From Rattus norvegicus (taxonomy: Eukaryota; Chordata; Mammalia; Rodentia; Muridae), in assembly GCF_036323735.1 (NCBI RefSeq), contig NC_086029.1, forward strand, positions 15,615,857 to 15,679,856: DNA of 64,000 nucleotides, given 5' to 3'. Below, piece after piece: positions 48,906-60,544 of this stretch. Within the stretch, counting starts at the first letter, position 1; every line of letters starts with the position of its first letter. The notes under the pieces are model-generated. The model searched no databases. It saw nothing but the letters and a program-made list of their open reading frames with translations, and was not told the origin of the DNA. Both the position numbers and the translations under genes were made by a program.

Positions 48906-49409
48906 TTTTGTATATTATTTCAGGGTCTCCTGGCTCCACTTCTACCACTAAATGTGGGCATAGCTCTTTAGTAACTCAGCTTAGATTCTCATACCAGACT
49001 TTCAGGGAGAAATATTGAAAATACTGACTTTTTTCTATTCTGAAGGTCTCTGATCTTTTATAAAAAGACTATACTTTCTCTTAGGGAACATAGTTTGTGG
49101 TTGGAGACCCTTTAGAGTGGAAACTTTGACTGATACTTGCCAATGCAGAACAGTGTCCTAATTGGAACTCTAACCTGGCAGAAGCTCAGCCAATCAGAGA
49201 CATCACTTAATTGCTTCAGGACTGTCACTCTTCACCTGAGACAAGGAAGAGTGGGGCATTTTAAACAACTTCTTTCACTGAGAACATATTTAAGCTTTAA
49301 TTTGACTGACACCCTGTTTACACATCTGTAAAAGATATATTTCATCTCAAAATATTATAACATCTAAGCTCCTCGACAGAAATAAACTAGTAGTAAGATA
49401 TTAATTCTT

Positions 49410-51424
49410 TTTTTTTTATTATCTTGAGTATTTCTTATATACATTTCAAGTGTTATTCCCTTTCCCGGTTTCCGGACAGACATCACCCTCCCCCCTCCCC
49501 TTCCTTGTGGGTGTTCCCCTCCCAAACCTCCCCCCATTGCCACCCTCCCCACATAGTCTAGTTCACTGGGGGTTCAGTCTTAGCAGGACCCAGGGCTTCC
49601 CCTTCCACTGGTGCTCTTACTAGGATATTCATTGCTACCTATGGGGACAGAGTCCAGGGTCAGTCCATGTATAGTCTTTAGGTAGTGGCTTAGTCCCTGG
49701 AAGCTCTGGTTGCTTGACATTGTTGTACTTTTGGGGTCTCGAGCACCTTCAAGCTCTTCCAGTTCTTTCTCTGATTCCTTCAACGGGGGACCTATTCTCA
49801 GTTCAGTGGTTTGCTGCTGGCATTCGCCTCTGTATTTGCTGTATTCTGGCTGTGTCTCTCAGGAGCGATCTACATCCGGCTCCTGTCGGTCTGCACTTCT
49901 TTGCTTCATCCATCTTGTCTAATTGGGTGGCTGTATATGTATGGGCCACCTGTGGGGCAGGCTCTGAATGGGTGTTCCTTCAGTCTCTGTTTTAATCTTT
50001 GCCTCTCCCTTCCCTGCCAAGGGTATTCTTTTTCCTCATTTAAAGAAGGAGTGAAGCATTCACATTTTGATCATCCGTCTTGAGTTTCCTTTGTTCTAGG
50101 GATCTAGGGTAATTCAAGCATTTGGGCTAATAGCCACTTATCAATGAGTGCATACCATGTATGTCTTTCTGTGAGTGGGTTAGCTCACTCAGGATGATAT
50201 TTTCCAGTTCCAACCATTTGCCTACGAATTTCATAAACTCGTTGTTTTTGATAGCTGAGTAATATTCCATTGTGTAGATGTACCACATTTTCTGTATCCA
50301 TTCCTCTGTTGAAGGGCATCTGGGTTCTTTCCAGTTTCTGGCTATTAAAAATAAGGCTGCGATGAACATAGTGGAGCACGTGTCTCTTTTATATGTTGAG
50401 GCATCTTTTGGGTATATGCCCAAGAGAGGTATGGCTGGATCCTCAGGCAGTTCAATGTCCAATTTTCTGAGGAACCTCCAGACTGATTTCCAGAATGGTT
50501 GTACCAGTCTGCAATCCCACCAACAATGGAGGAGTGTTCCTCTTTCTCCACATCCTCCACAGCATCTGCTGTCCCCTGAGTTTTTGATCTTAGCCATTCT
50601 CACTGGTGTGAGGTGAAATCTCAGGGTTGTTTTGATTTGCATTTCCCTTATGACTAAAGATGTTGAACATTTCTTTAGGTGTTTCTCAGCCATTCGGCAT
50701 TCCTCAGCTGTGAATTCTTTGTTCAGCTCTGAACCCCATTTTTTAATAGGGTTATTTGTTTCCCTGCGGTCTAACTTCTTGAGTTCTTTGTATATTTTGG
50801 ATATAAGGCCTCTATCTGTTATAGGATTGGTAAAGATCTTTTCCCAATCTGTTGGTTGTCGTTTTGTCCTAACCACAGTGTCCTTTGCCTTACAGAAGCT
50901 TTGCAGTTTTATGAGATCCCATTTGTCGATTCTTGATCTTAGAGCATAAGCCATTGGTGTTTTGTTCAGGAAATTTTTTCCAGTGCCCATGTGTTGCAGA
51001 TGCTTCCCTAGTTTTTCTTCTATTAGTTTGAGTGTATGTGGTTTGATGTGGAGGTCCTTGATCCACTTGGACCTAAGCTTTGTACAGGGTGATAAGCATA
51101 GATCGATCTGCATTCTTCTACATGTTGCCCTCCAGTTGAACCAGCACCATTTGCTGAAAATGCTATCTTTTTTCCATTGGATGGTTTTGGCTCCTTTGTC
51201 AAAAATCAAGTGACCATAGGTGTGTGGGTTCATTTCTGGGTCTTCAATTCTATTCCATTGGTCTATCTGTCTGTCTCTGTACCAATACCATGCAGTTTTT
51301 ATCACTATTGCTCTGTAATACTGCTTGAGTTCAGGGATAGTGATTCCCCCTGAAGTCCTCTTATTGTTGAGGATAGCTTTAGCTATCCTGGGTTTTTTGT
51401 TATTCCAGATGAATTTGCAAATTG
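49410..51424 (-). mobile_element. Young 5'-truncated L1 with perfect 15-bp TSD
   Basis: The minus strand holds the C-terminal third of ORF2 and the full 3' UTR, ending in an A-tail (T-run from 49410). AAGATATTAATTCTT is exact at 49395-49409 and 51425-51439. It is nearly identical to the matching part of the full-length L1 at 11250-17695. Insert length is about 2.0 kb. The very low divergence and perfect TSD point to a recent event. Confidence 0.95.
50127..51424 (-). pseudogene. L1 ORF2 C-terminal fragment, frame intact
   Basis: The frame is open from the insertion's 5' end to the natural ORF2 stop; the first Met is at 51303-51305, giving 392 codons. It includes the Cys-His motif (GGCG, then HCWWDC) but no endonuclease or reverse-transcriptase domain. 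The copy has no L1 promoter, so it is a dead fragment despite the clean frame. Confidence 0.93.
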
Positions 51425-51569
51425 AAGATATTAATTCTTAATAGCTGAACATGTGAAATGAACGGAAATAAATCTGGGCTTCTTTCTCCTAAAAAATTAT
51501 CACTTGACAATGGGTGTAAACTACTTGGTTTCTTTTCCTGATAGAATTTCCTCATTACTAAACTTGCCA

Positions 51570-51571
51570 TA

Positions 51572-51653
<82 letters not shown>
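51570..51653. repeat. (CA)n-(TA)n microsatellite
   Basis: About 26 CA units followed by about 15 TA units; more TA/TG units continue to 51680. Confidence 0.95.
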
Positions 51654-51656
<3 letters not shown>

Positions 51657-51682
51657 TGTGTATGTATGTATATATATATAGT

Positions 51683-53414
51683 TTTCTTCTTGTCTTTGTT
51701 ATGAATAATACTTTAAATGTACTAAGTAGTGGTACTAAAATGGTGCTTTCCTCATAACAGGTCTAATGTATATAAATAAATAATCAAATTCTATTGTTTT
51801 TAATAATATCAATAAATTACATAAAATCCAACAGTAATGTGTAAGAACTTGTTAATGTAGGGTTTGGGTTCTTTCAACAAAAATATTTTTATGTGTCTGT
51901 AGTATTCATTAGCATAAGCTAATATTTTTAAACTGTCTCTTTGGGCCCTTAAATTACAAACATTTATCTGTGCAATACATAGTAACTGGGTAGTTATACT
52001 ATGATATATCCCCCTAAAATTTTTTAAAAATGATAATCAATTGCTAAAGAGGAGGCTGAGAGAGTGTAAAGTCCAAAGGACTAGAGAGGCACTGTGAAAA
52101 TGCTGTTGTCTACACATAGCAAGGCTATACAATAGTAAACTCAGAGGAGTTCTAACTTTACCCTTACAAGACAAGATCACTGAAGCCAAAATTACAGAAT
52201 AGGTGGGGGAGGGGCTTCTAATGGCCCAACCCTTACTGAAGAGCTATTAGCCTGTGACAGATGCTGGGAGAGGCAGAGTCATTCTTCTTTTTGATAGGAT
52301 CACTAGGAGACTTCTCATGCATCAGTGGATCTCCCCACAGCCATGTACATATGTACAGTATGAATTAGACTTAGTGAGCTGCAATAGAGGAAGAAAAAGG
52401 AAGAGGTGGGATCTTTTGTATTTTCAAATCACCATTAATTTGCAGGACTGAAGGGAAAGACCTAGATGGTGGACTTGAGGAAGATCCAAACAATTCAAAC
52501 TGTAGAAAAAGAAGTTTATCTGTCAGCCTGAAAGAACTTAAAAGACGATGTGATGATGTGAAGCAAAAGTATCACTACTATTAATTGCTCAGGCATATTA
52601 AAAGGACCCCAGAATGTGACCTCCTCTAAAACAGAGTATGCATGGAGAAAAATGTGTCTTAATCTTCTATTTTGCACTTAAAAAAATGTCAAGTATATCT
52701 ATCACCTCAATTAACCATAGGAAAAAGCTATCGGAATCTAATTCCTTCTCTGACAAGGCATTTATTCCAAAGCCAGCAGAGGGAGAAATTGGCAGTTGCA
52801 TTAGAAAAAGACAGGTGTCACAGGGGTCTGAGCCACTTGGGGAGCCATCCATGTGCATGGTGCTGATTAGAACCCTGGTTAGTTTACACCTCCATGCTCA
52901 GGGCCTTCTCGACTCAGCCAGAATACAACTAAGACTCTGTGTTCAGGAGTTGAAATTACTACAAAAGGTGTTTTGAATTTGTAGCAATGCTGGAGAAAAT
53001 GTGAATGAATTGATAAAATAGAAGCACTTTTCTTTAAGGAACATGAATGCCAATGAAATTCTAAAAACATGTCCTTTGCCTTTACACTTGTGAAAAAACT
53101 GAATTATGGAGAAGCTTTTTAAACAATTAATGTTAACCTAATTAAAGTCAACACATGGTTATCCAGTTATTCAGTTATATAACAAAAATGTATTTTGTGC
53201 TTCTAAACAAAAATATACTCGATGCATTAGGATACACAGAACATTATAAAGTGCAGATTTCGACGGGTTATCTGACCCAGCAAGTAAAGGTGTCTTAACC
53301 TAAATCCTGAAGATATGAACACGGTTCTCAGGACTCAAAAGGTAAAAGAAACTGATATTAACCACTGTCGTTTGACTACAACATGTACACAGTGCCATGA
53401 ATGTAAATGTACAC
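51683..53414. other. Non-coding DNA, nothing recognised
   Basis: About 1.7 kb with no recognised repeats. Three overlapping frames between 52638 and 52976 (up to 112 codons) occupy different frames and strands and have no known motif. A lineage-specific exon cannot be excluded but nothing supports one. Confidence 0.4.
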
Positions 53415-53442
53415 ACAAACACAGACACACACACACACACAT
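53415..53442. repeat. (CA)n microsatellite
   Basis: About 12 CA units with interruptions. Confidence 0.85.
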
Positions 53443-53928
53443 CACTCTATACAGTATAATAACATTCTTACTGAAAACATATTTTTCACACAATGCATTC
53501 TGATTCCAGTTCCCCTTCCTCAGATCCTCATCAGTTTTCCACTCAGCCACATTTTCCCCACCCAGGAATCTAAAACTAATAAATTTATGCACCAAATGAA
53601 ATATGAATGAAATAATATAAAATAAATATGATTATATGTAAATATTAAAATGTATAGGACAAGGAGTTTGACTGCTTTCCAGTCGGACATGAAGACCAGA
53701 TTACAGATCTCCAGCAATCAACCGAAATGCACAGTGGTCATGGTAATCCAACTGTGCTTCCAGCACTAGATGACAGTGAGAGGAGATGCTCTAGAGTAAG
53801 CAGGCTAGCAAGACTATCTCTATCAGTGAGCTCTGGGTTCAAGAGATCCTGTCAGTTGATATGACAGAGCTTAGAATCCAATATGTAATCTATTATACAT
53901 CTCTGGGTATTTAAAGTAGCTAAATTAG

Positions 53929-54124
53929 CTGGGGCTAGAGAGATGGCTCAGTGGCTAAGGATATTGACTGCTCTTTCAGAGGCTCTGAGTTCAGTTCTCA
54001 CCAACCACAATGGTGGCTCACAACCATCTGTAATCGGACCTGATGCCCTCTTCCAATCTTTCTGAAGAGAGAGACAGTGTACTCACATACATAAAATAAA
54101 TAAATAAATCTTAAAACAAGAAAT
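53929..54124 (+). repeat. B2 SINE with perfect 12-bp TSD
   Basis: Head gctagagagatggctcagtg, a B-box-like gagttcagttctcacc and the standard B2 body with ggtggctcacaaccatctgt, then an A/T-rich tail with AATAAA repeats. TSD TAGCTAAATTAG at 53917-53928 and 54125-54136. Confidence 0.92.
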
Positions 54125-54489
54125 TAGCTAAATTAGTAATTCTAAAATTGACTTCCTCAGTTATGGTAGTTATATTTCCAGAACTGCACAGCCACATATG
54201 CAGCGTCTACTGTGCTGGCCAACCTTTTTCTTTATTGTGAAGTCTCACTGGAAAGAATGATTCGAGCACAGAAATATATCAAACTCTATTAAAACAAATA
54301 AGCTAAGTCCTTCTGTGCAAACCAAATGGAGTGAATTTTGAAAGAATTAAATGGATAGAATTAAAAAGTTTATGTAGTAGGATATCAAAGGCAGGGAAAT
54401 AGCATCACTTCAGTCTACAGGTGAATGGAATAAGTAGAAGGAGCCAAAATTAGGTTTATTAATTTATAAGTACTCAGATACATTTTAAA
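54125..54489. other. Short non-coding spacer
   Basis: Nothing recognised between the two SINEs. Confidence 0.45.
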
Positions 54490-54690
54490 GGTGTCTTTTT
54501 ATTTTTAATCTGCTTAGATTTATATACATGGGTGTTTTGCCAGTATCTATGTACATGTTCCTCATGTGTGATTGGTGTCCACAGAGGTCAGAAAGGGTAT
54601 CAGATCCCCTGGAACTGGAAGTATTGATGGTGGTGAACCACCATGTGAGTGCTGGGAACCTAACCCAGGTCCTCTGCAACAACAGTAAGT
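54490..54690 (-). repeat. B2/B3-type SINE, minus strand
   Basis: The minus strand reads as the SINE body: gcagaggacctgggttaggt, cactcacatggtggttcacc, then gataccctttctgacctctg and an A-rich tail (T-run at 54490-54510). Its 5' end runs straight into the minisatellite at 54691-54984. Confidence 0.75.
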
Positions 54691-54984
54691 CTGCAGTCCT
54701 ATCCAGTGACTCTGCAGCCCTATCCAGTGACTCTGCAGCCCTATCCAGTGACTCTGCGGCCCTATTCAGTGACTCCGCGGCCCTATTCAGTGACTCTGCA
54801 GCCCTATTCAGTGACTCTGCAGCCCTATCCCGTGACTCTGCAGCCCTATTCAGTGACACTGCAGCCCTATCCAGTGACTCTGCGGCACTATTCAGTGACT
54901 CTGCGGCCCTATCCAGTGACTCTGCAGCCCTATTCAGTGACTCTGCAGCCCTATCCAGTGACTCTCTAGTCATATTCAGTGACT
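54691..54984. repeat. 21-bp minisatellite, 14 copies
   Basis: The unit is ctgcagccctatccagtgact (exactly 21 bp), with C/T and A/G variants between copies. Because 21 is a multiple of three and the unit has no stop in several frames, three long open frames result (54528-54995 and 54706-54969 plus, 54485-55027 minus), giving heptapeptide repeats such as SDSAALS. I consider these artefacts, not genes. It may have grown from the SINE head next to it. Confidence 0.95.
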
Positions 54985-55609
54985 TTTTAAAATGAGGCAA
55001 CAAGCAGTAAAAGAGAGAACTGTACATTTTATTAATAAACCTACATGAGTAGAAATTTGCATAATAGCATACTAAGTTTCAGTCTGTTGTGAAGAGAAGC
55101 ATGTCCTAAAATATAGTGTTATATGATTTTGGTATACAGAAATGGTATACAGATGACATTGTTATTTGAGTAGTTGTGTATGTACTTTACAGGCATGTAA
55201 ACACTGAAAAGAATGTATCACCAGCACGAAATAGAAGCTTTATCTTGCTGAGGAGGGAATGGCTTTTGTTCATGTGTGTAGGGTAAAGGGAACATAAGAA
55301 AATGTACACATATTCATGCACATGGATGGCATCTTCTTGGATTGCCGTCCTCTTTATTTACTGGGGCTTGGTCTCTCATTTTGAATTGTCTTCCAGACAC
55401 GTTGTTCAAGAGATGTCCTGTCTCTGCTCCCCTGAGATTACAGTTGGTCCCAAGGCTTACTGATTTTTATGTGAGCCCTGTGGATCCAAATTCTGGTCTT
55501 CGAACTTCTGTGGAAAACGCTTTACTCACTGAGCTACTGACTGAGCAGTAGTTTCTACAGCCCCTGAGGCTGAATTCTTTACAATAGCTAAACCATAAAC
55601 TGAATCAAG

Positions 55610-55611
<2 letters not shown>
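54985..55611. other. Non-coding DNA, nothing firmly recognised
   Basis: The 55340-55555 part carries a 69-codon frame without recognisable motifs. It contains gagccctgtggatccaaattc-like sequence that could be an old SINE piece. Confidence 0.35.

Positions 55612-55663
<52 letters not shown>
55612..55663. repeat. (CA)n microsatellite
   Basis: About 26 uninterrupted CA units. Confidence 0.95.
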
Positions 55664-55665
<2 letters not shown>

Positions 55666-55794
55666 GTGGGCAATGAAGTCTTTTCTTATTTTATGGCTAT
55701 GATAGTCAGCAATTGTGAGTAAAATCATCAAACACAATTTAAATCCTTATCCATGCTTCACTCTATTTCTACAAGTTGGCATATTCAGATATCT

Positions 55795-56080
55795 ATTGGG
55801 CTAGGGAAATGACTCAGAGAGTGCAGTGTTAGCTCTGTGAGCATGACAAACTGACTCTCCAACACCAACTTAAACCCCTGGTGCTGGCATGAGCTTCTCT
55901 AACCCCAGTGCCCAGTTGAAGAGAGAGAGGAGGATCCTGGAGGCTGATCAGCCAGGCAGTTAAGACCAGGCCTCAAAAAAATACAAGGTCAAGCAGAGTT
56001 ACAAAAGATCCTTTACTTTGTTCTTTGTTCTTTACACATAACACACATATACCTGCACACACAGATGTGCACATAAAATT
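55795..56080 (+). repeat. B3-like SINE, old
   Basis: Head gggctagggaaatgactcag, middle gtgctggcatgagcttctct and gcccagttgaagagagagag, and a CA-rich end (acctgcacacacagatgtgc). Diverged. Confidence 0.55.
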
Positions 56081-56917
56081 AAAAACTATGTCTATACTAT
56101 AAGACTTAAGATTTATAGGAAAACAAATTGTAAATGACTACAAAAGGGTGGGTAGCCTATTTGAAACACTATTTTTTTCATTACTATTAATGGTGACTTC
56201 TACAGCATTAATAGAACTTCTATGTTCTTGGTAGGTGCTGCCTGCCCTGCTTAGTGGCCTGCCACACTTCTGTGCTCGATTTTCACTGACCCTTTATAAG
56301 TGCCTATGTGTCTGATTCTATTTCATGGTTTTATGATTTTGATAAATTGTTTCCCCCCCAAAAAGTTTTAATGTGGCAACTGAATGCTACTTAGGTGAGT
56401 AGGAAAGACATCAAATATAGTACATGGTTTTGTATTTTTCTTTTTCAATTTCTCTTTGTAGTGTAGAAAACCACAGCAAAAGCCTCCCATAGCATAGGTA
56501 AACACTCTTCCACTGAGTTCTACTGCCATTACTACTACATGACACTGTAATAGGGAAGAAAGAGTCAGCAGCATCAGATGAAATCACTCCAAATTGAAAA
56601 CGGTTCTGTGTCAGAACAGGGCGATAACAATAGGTGTAGACGAGCACATCAGTGTTGTAGACTCAAAACTGTGCAAAGATCTAGGATTTAAATAAGTTAA
56701 GATGAAGATAGAGGAAAGTTGGAACTCAAAAGAAATAGTGAAATTCTCAAGTCTAGGTAGAAGGGCACCAACATATAGTGAGAAGCAGATGTTTGGGAAG
56801 AGAGATGATGGGTTTCATTTCAAAAATATTGACTTTGAGGTTATGGCAAAAACTTCAAACCAAGGCATCCAAAAATACCAGAGGGAAAGAAGAGCCTGAA
56901 GCTAGGCAGAAAAGTCA
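56081..56917. other. Non-coding DNA, nothing recognised
   Basis: Several short frames (for example 56702-56899) show no motif. No repeats recognised. Confidence 0.4.
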
Positions 56918-57170
56918 GGGGTGAGGGTTTATAAACCACCAGCACAGTGTTAGTGACTAAAGTCAAGATGCCACATTATCAAGGGTGAGGGTTTATAAAT
57001 CACCAGCACAGTGTTAGTGACTAAAGTCAAGATGCCACATTATCAAGGGTGAGGGTTTATAAACCACCAGCACAGTGTTCGTGATTCAAGTCAAGACGCC
57101 CCATTATCAAGGGTGAGGGTTTATAAATCACCAGCACAGTGTTAGTGACTAAAGTCAAGATGCCACATTA
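56918..57170. repeat. 64-bp tandem repeat, four copies in alternating variants
   Basis: Copies of gtgagggtttataaa(c/t)cacc and the following sequence start at 56921, 56985, 57049 and 57113, an exact 64-bp period. Copies 1 and 3 have ataaacc, copies 2 and 4 have ataaatc. Copies 1, 2 and 4 contain the perfect inverted repeat TGACTAAAGTCA; copy 3 is altered there. No coding potential. Confidence 0.95.
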
Positions 57171-57944
57171 GGCTGCTGCTGGAACTAAGGTGGATGAAAG
57201 AATTCCTCAAGAGCACCTCTGTGTAGCAGAAGCATCATCTAAGGCTATCACTGCAAGTAAACACAAGAATTAGAGAAGCCGATGAGAAGTCAGGCTGCTC
57301 ATACAAAAGCCAAAGAACAGAAAGGTTACCAAAGACATGGTTAGACACCAATATTAACGGCTGCAGCGTGGTTAAAGAGGATGAGAACTGAGAAAAACCA
57401 CAGAGCTTAATAACTAGGAATTACTAGGAAGCTTGGAATGAAAGGTCTGGGATGTGCCAAAACCAGTGTCCAAGCTGGATATGAAGGTCAAATATTGAGG
57501 CTTTCTCAGTAAGCTTAGTCACAAAGAGAATGAGAGGAAATATGTTCATTGGGGGAGATGGCAGGGAAAGTTCTTGCTTTTGCACATATTTGTAGACTGA
57601 AAAAAATAGCTAGCGACAAAATCCATAGAGCTTGACTTTGAAACCAGGAATATAAGTGGGCGATGCTTGTGTTTTCATGTATTAGCTGAAATAAATTTGA
57701 TTTTTAAAATGTCTAAAAGGAATATTAGATCTCAGCTTGGCAAAAAAGGAAGATTTTATTATGGGAGAAGAAAATGACAGTTGCTGAAGTTCTACGGAAA
57801 GTAAGACACTAAAATTAGCTGCTGAAAGAAGCCAATAGTAGCAGGCCTTGGTATCCATTCACTTGTTTAAAAACTACTTGCTGAATAATGTGTCACATAT
57901 ACCTTGCAAGCTGGTAATTCAGAAATAACAAATGCAGGATACAG
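57171..57944. other. Purine-rich non-coding DNA, nothing recognised
   Basis: No gene or repeat family identified. The A/G-rich base composition resembles some LTR repeats, but I cannot name one. Confidence 0.4.
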
Positions 57945-58240
57945 GGCTGACAAGACAGTTTGCTGGCTAACAGTATCTACCCATGTCTGCCACCAACATT
58001 GAATGTTCTACTCCATGGCCTACATGACTGAAAAAGAGAACTGAATGCAGCAAGTTGTCTTCAGACCTCCACGTGTATACCATGACACATGTGCCCCCAC
58101 ATGCATACATAATATATATATACATAATACAAATACACATACATACAAGCACATACATACATATATATATACACATACACACATACACGTGTACATGCAT
58201 ATAAACATACATATATACATACATACATACATGTTATAAA
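57945..58240 (+). repeat. B3-like SINE with expanded CA/ATAC tail
   Basis: Head cagggctgacaagacagttt, tail segment caagttgtcttcagacctcc and accatgacacatgtgccccc as in B3, followed from about 58090 to 58230 by AT/CA/ACAT microsatellite. Confidence 0.6.
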
Positions 58241-58549
58241 AGGCAGGAGCCTGATTTTATTGAATATATTTTAAAGTGAGGAGAAAGAAATATAAATAAA
58301 CCAACAAAACAGGATGAAAATGGAGAAAAGTTGAAAATAATAGTTAATTATCAAACTCATTTAAAATAATGATGTTGTTTTGGAGAAAATTCAATTCCAT
58401 AATAGAATAGCACTTGGCTGACAAGGTGGCACTTCAGTCAGTCAGAGAATGCAGGAGATATCATTGACGTTGGATAACACAGCTAAAGTATAAATTTAAC
58501 TGAGCCCACTGCAGGAAAGCAATGGTCTCAAAAGAGAAAACAATGTTTG
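58241..58549. other. Non-coding spacer
   Basis: AT-rich; nothing recognised. Confidence 0.4.
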
Positions 58550-58622
58550 TGTGTATATACATACATACATATATACACACACACATACATACAAATGTGC
58601 GTATACACACAAATATATATAT

Positions 58623-58671
<49 letters not shown>
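58550..58671. repeat. (CATA)/(CA)n microsatellite
   Basis: ATAC and ACAC units, with about 17 CA units at 58627-58660. Confidence 0.93.
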
Positions 58672-58841
58672 GGTGAAAGTAAAAAGACAACTCACTAGGT
58701 AACAATACTTATCACCAGCATTGAATCACTGCCTTTTTTGTTATTTCTGTATTACCAGCTTTTAGAAGAAAGCATATCCAATATACTGTAAAGCAAATGA
58801 TTTTTGAACAAATAAATGGTTATCAGCCTTCTAATTTTAGC

Positions 58842-58878
<37 letters not shown>

Positions 58879-58925
58879 ATACATATGTGCATATGCACAT
58901 ATATATGTATGTATATCTAGATATA
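58842..58925. repeat. (AT)n-(GT)n microsatellite
   Basis: About 9 AT units then 9 GT units, then mixed ATGTGC/ATAT sequence. Confidence 0.9.
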
Positions 58926-59720
58926 TCTCATGAGTGAAAGAAACATGATGGTATAGTGGAAATGGTATCACCCCCAGGAAGAAATGTTGTCTTACGTGTC
59001 CAGCATATGAATAAACAATTGTTTGTTTGTAAGAATCATTTTGGAAGAGTTACATAGACCTGAAAAATACAGAATAAAGAGACACATTGTTTCTTGTTCT
59101 CAAATGTTTCTAAATGACTAGTTGACTGCAGGGATCAGCCCAGGGCAGCCTCCACACCACATCCTATAACTATTGTCCAAGGAATTCCATCTAGTTATTT
59201 GGGGAAAATGTGTCTGGACACAGATGACCTTTATCTTAAGCCTGGACTCCTTAAAGAGAAAAAACTATTCCACATGATGTTTCATTTGGTCATTGCAGAA
59301 GCATTTTTAATGCAGTACATGTAAATTAGATTTCATCAAGACTCTTTTATCCCATCTCTAATTTCATTGCTCTCTAGTTTTCTCTATTGAAATAATTTGC
59401 CTCATTTAATGTTCCCTGAGACAAAGACTAGTGGACATCTTGATTGGCCTGTCATGCCACAGAACTATCAATACTTAGCAAGCACTATCAGCATTATATA
59501 TACAAAGCTTATTTAGTTCACTGTCAATTTAACATACCTGGTTAGAATCAGGTCTTGACATATTCCCATGCCCCTCTGTGATTCATTCTCAAAGTACCAG
59601 GTAAATGAATATTTCCAAAATGACTCTAAATAGAATTGGTATTGTATATTTTTAAATGTTACAGAAAATCCAATCTACCAAGTCATCAATGACCTGAGTT
59701 CCTTGAGAAATTTTATTTAT
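58926..59720. other. Non-coding DNA, nothing recognised
   Basis: About 0.8 kb of AT-rich sequence without recognised repeats. Confidence 0.4.
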
Positions 59721-59741
59721 TTAGTTAGTTAGGTAGTTAGG

Positions 59742-59777
<36 letters not shown>
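59721..59777. repeat. (TTAG)n microsatellite
   Basis: About 14 TTAG units with a few GTAG interruptions. A minus-strand ID-like remnant may follow near 59795-59870. Confidence 0.9.
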
Positions 59778-59779
<2 letters not shown>

Positions 59780-59953
59780 ATCTATATACTTACTCATGAT
59801 CTGGTTAGTAAACAAGAGCTTTGTATATACTAGACATGTGATCTACCAATGTATGATGCTCTCATGTATGAAAGGCTTTAAGTTGAAATTTCTACAGTCT
59901 CATTTTAATTGACATTAACCACTTAGGACTTATCATTTAAAATTGGCCTTTTA

Positions 59954-60533
59954 CTAGCCCAAAAGCTCCAATTACCCAAGATGCAATCCACAGATCACAT
60001 GAAGCTCAAGAAGAAGAATGACCAAAATGCAGATGCTTCACTCCTTAAACAGGGAACAAAAATATCAAGGTGTTTGTAACCCCATAAGAACAACAATGCC
60101 AAACAACCAGAGTTCCCAGGGAGTAAACCACTACACAAAGACTATACATGCATTTCCAACTGCATATGTAGCAAAGGATGGCCTTGCAGGGCACCAATGA
60201 AAGGAGAAGTCCCTGGGTCCTGCCAAGGTTGGAACCCCCAGTGCAAGGGCATGTTGTGGGGGAGAGGTAAAGGGGGTGCATGGGGAGGGAAATACCTTTA
60301 TAGAAGAAGGGGAGGGGTATAAGATGGGGGCTTATGTTCGGAAAACTGGGAAAGGGAATAACATTTGAAATGTAAATAAAGAAATATCCAATAAAAAATT
60401 ACAAAGCTTCTATACAGCAAAGATCACTGTCATTAGGACAAAATGGCAACCAACAGATTAGGAAAAGCTCTTTACCAATCCTATGTCTGATAGAGGGTTA
60501 GCATCCATAATTTTAAAAAATAAATAAATAAAG
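59954..60533 (+). mobile_element. L1 3' UTR followed by an ORF2 piece in one insertion
   Basis: 59954-60397 is an older-type L1 3' UTR with an internal deletion (near 60068) ending in AATAAAAAATT. It is followed at 60400-60515 by L1 ORF2 sequence that matches the young L1 around 16165-16285 (caaagcttctatacagcaaa, then aggacaaaatggcaaccaac), and then an A-rich end (ttttaaaaaataaataaat). TTGGCCTTTTA at 59943-59953 and 60534-60544 encloses both parts. The order, 3' UTR before ORF2, is not a normal L1; a transduced downstream L1 piece is the likely reason. Confidence 0.75.
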
Positions 60534-60544
60534 TTGGCCTTTTA

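Noticed and set aside
52638..52976. Possible exon (112-codon frame)
   Set aside because: Competing frames overlap it on both strands, and there is no recognisable motif or convincing splice context.
54485..55027. 180-codon minus frame and 155- and 87-codon plus frames with heptapeptide repeats
   Set aside because: All three come from the 21-bp minisatellite; a unit length divisible by three keeps several frames open without coding selection.
56918..57170. CRISPR-like direct repeats
   Set aside because: The units are directly adjacent 64-bp tandems with no spacers, and the DNA is mammalian.
59721..59777. Interstitial telomere repeat
   Set aside because: The unit is TTAG, not the vertebrate TTAGGG.
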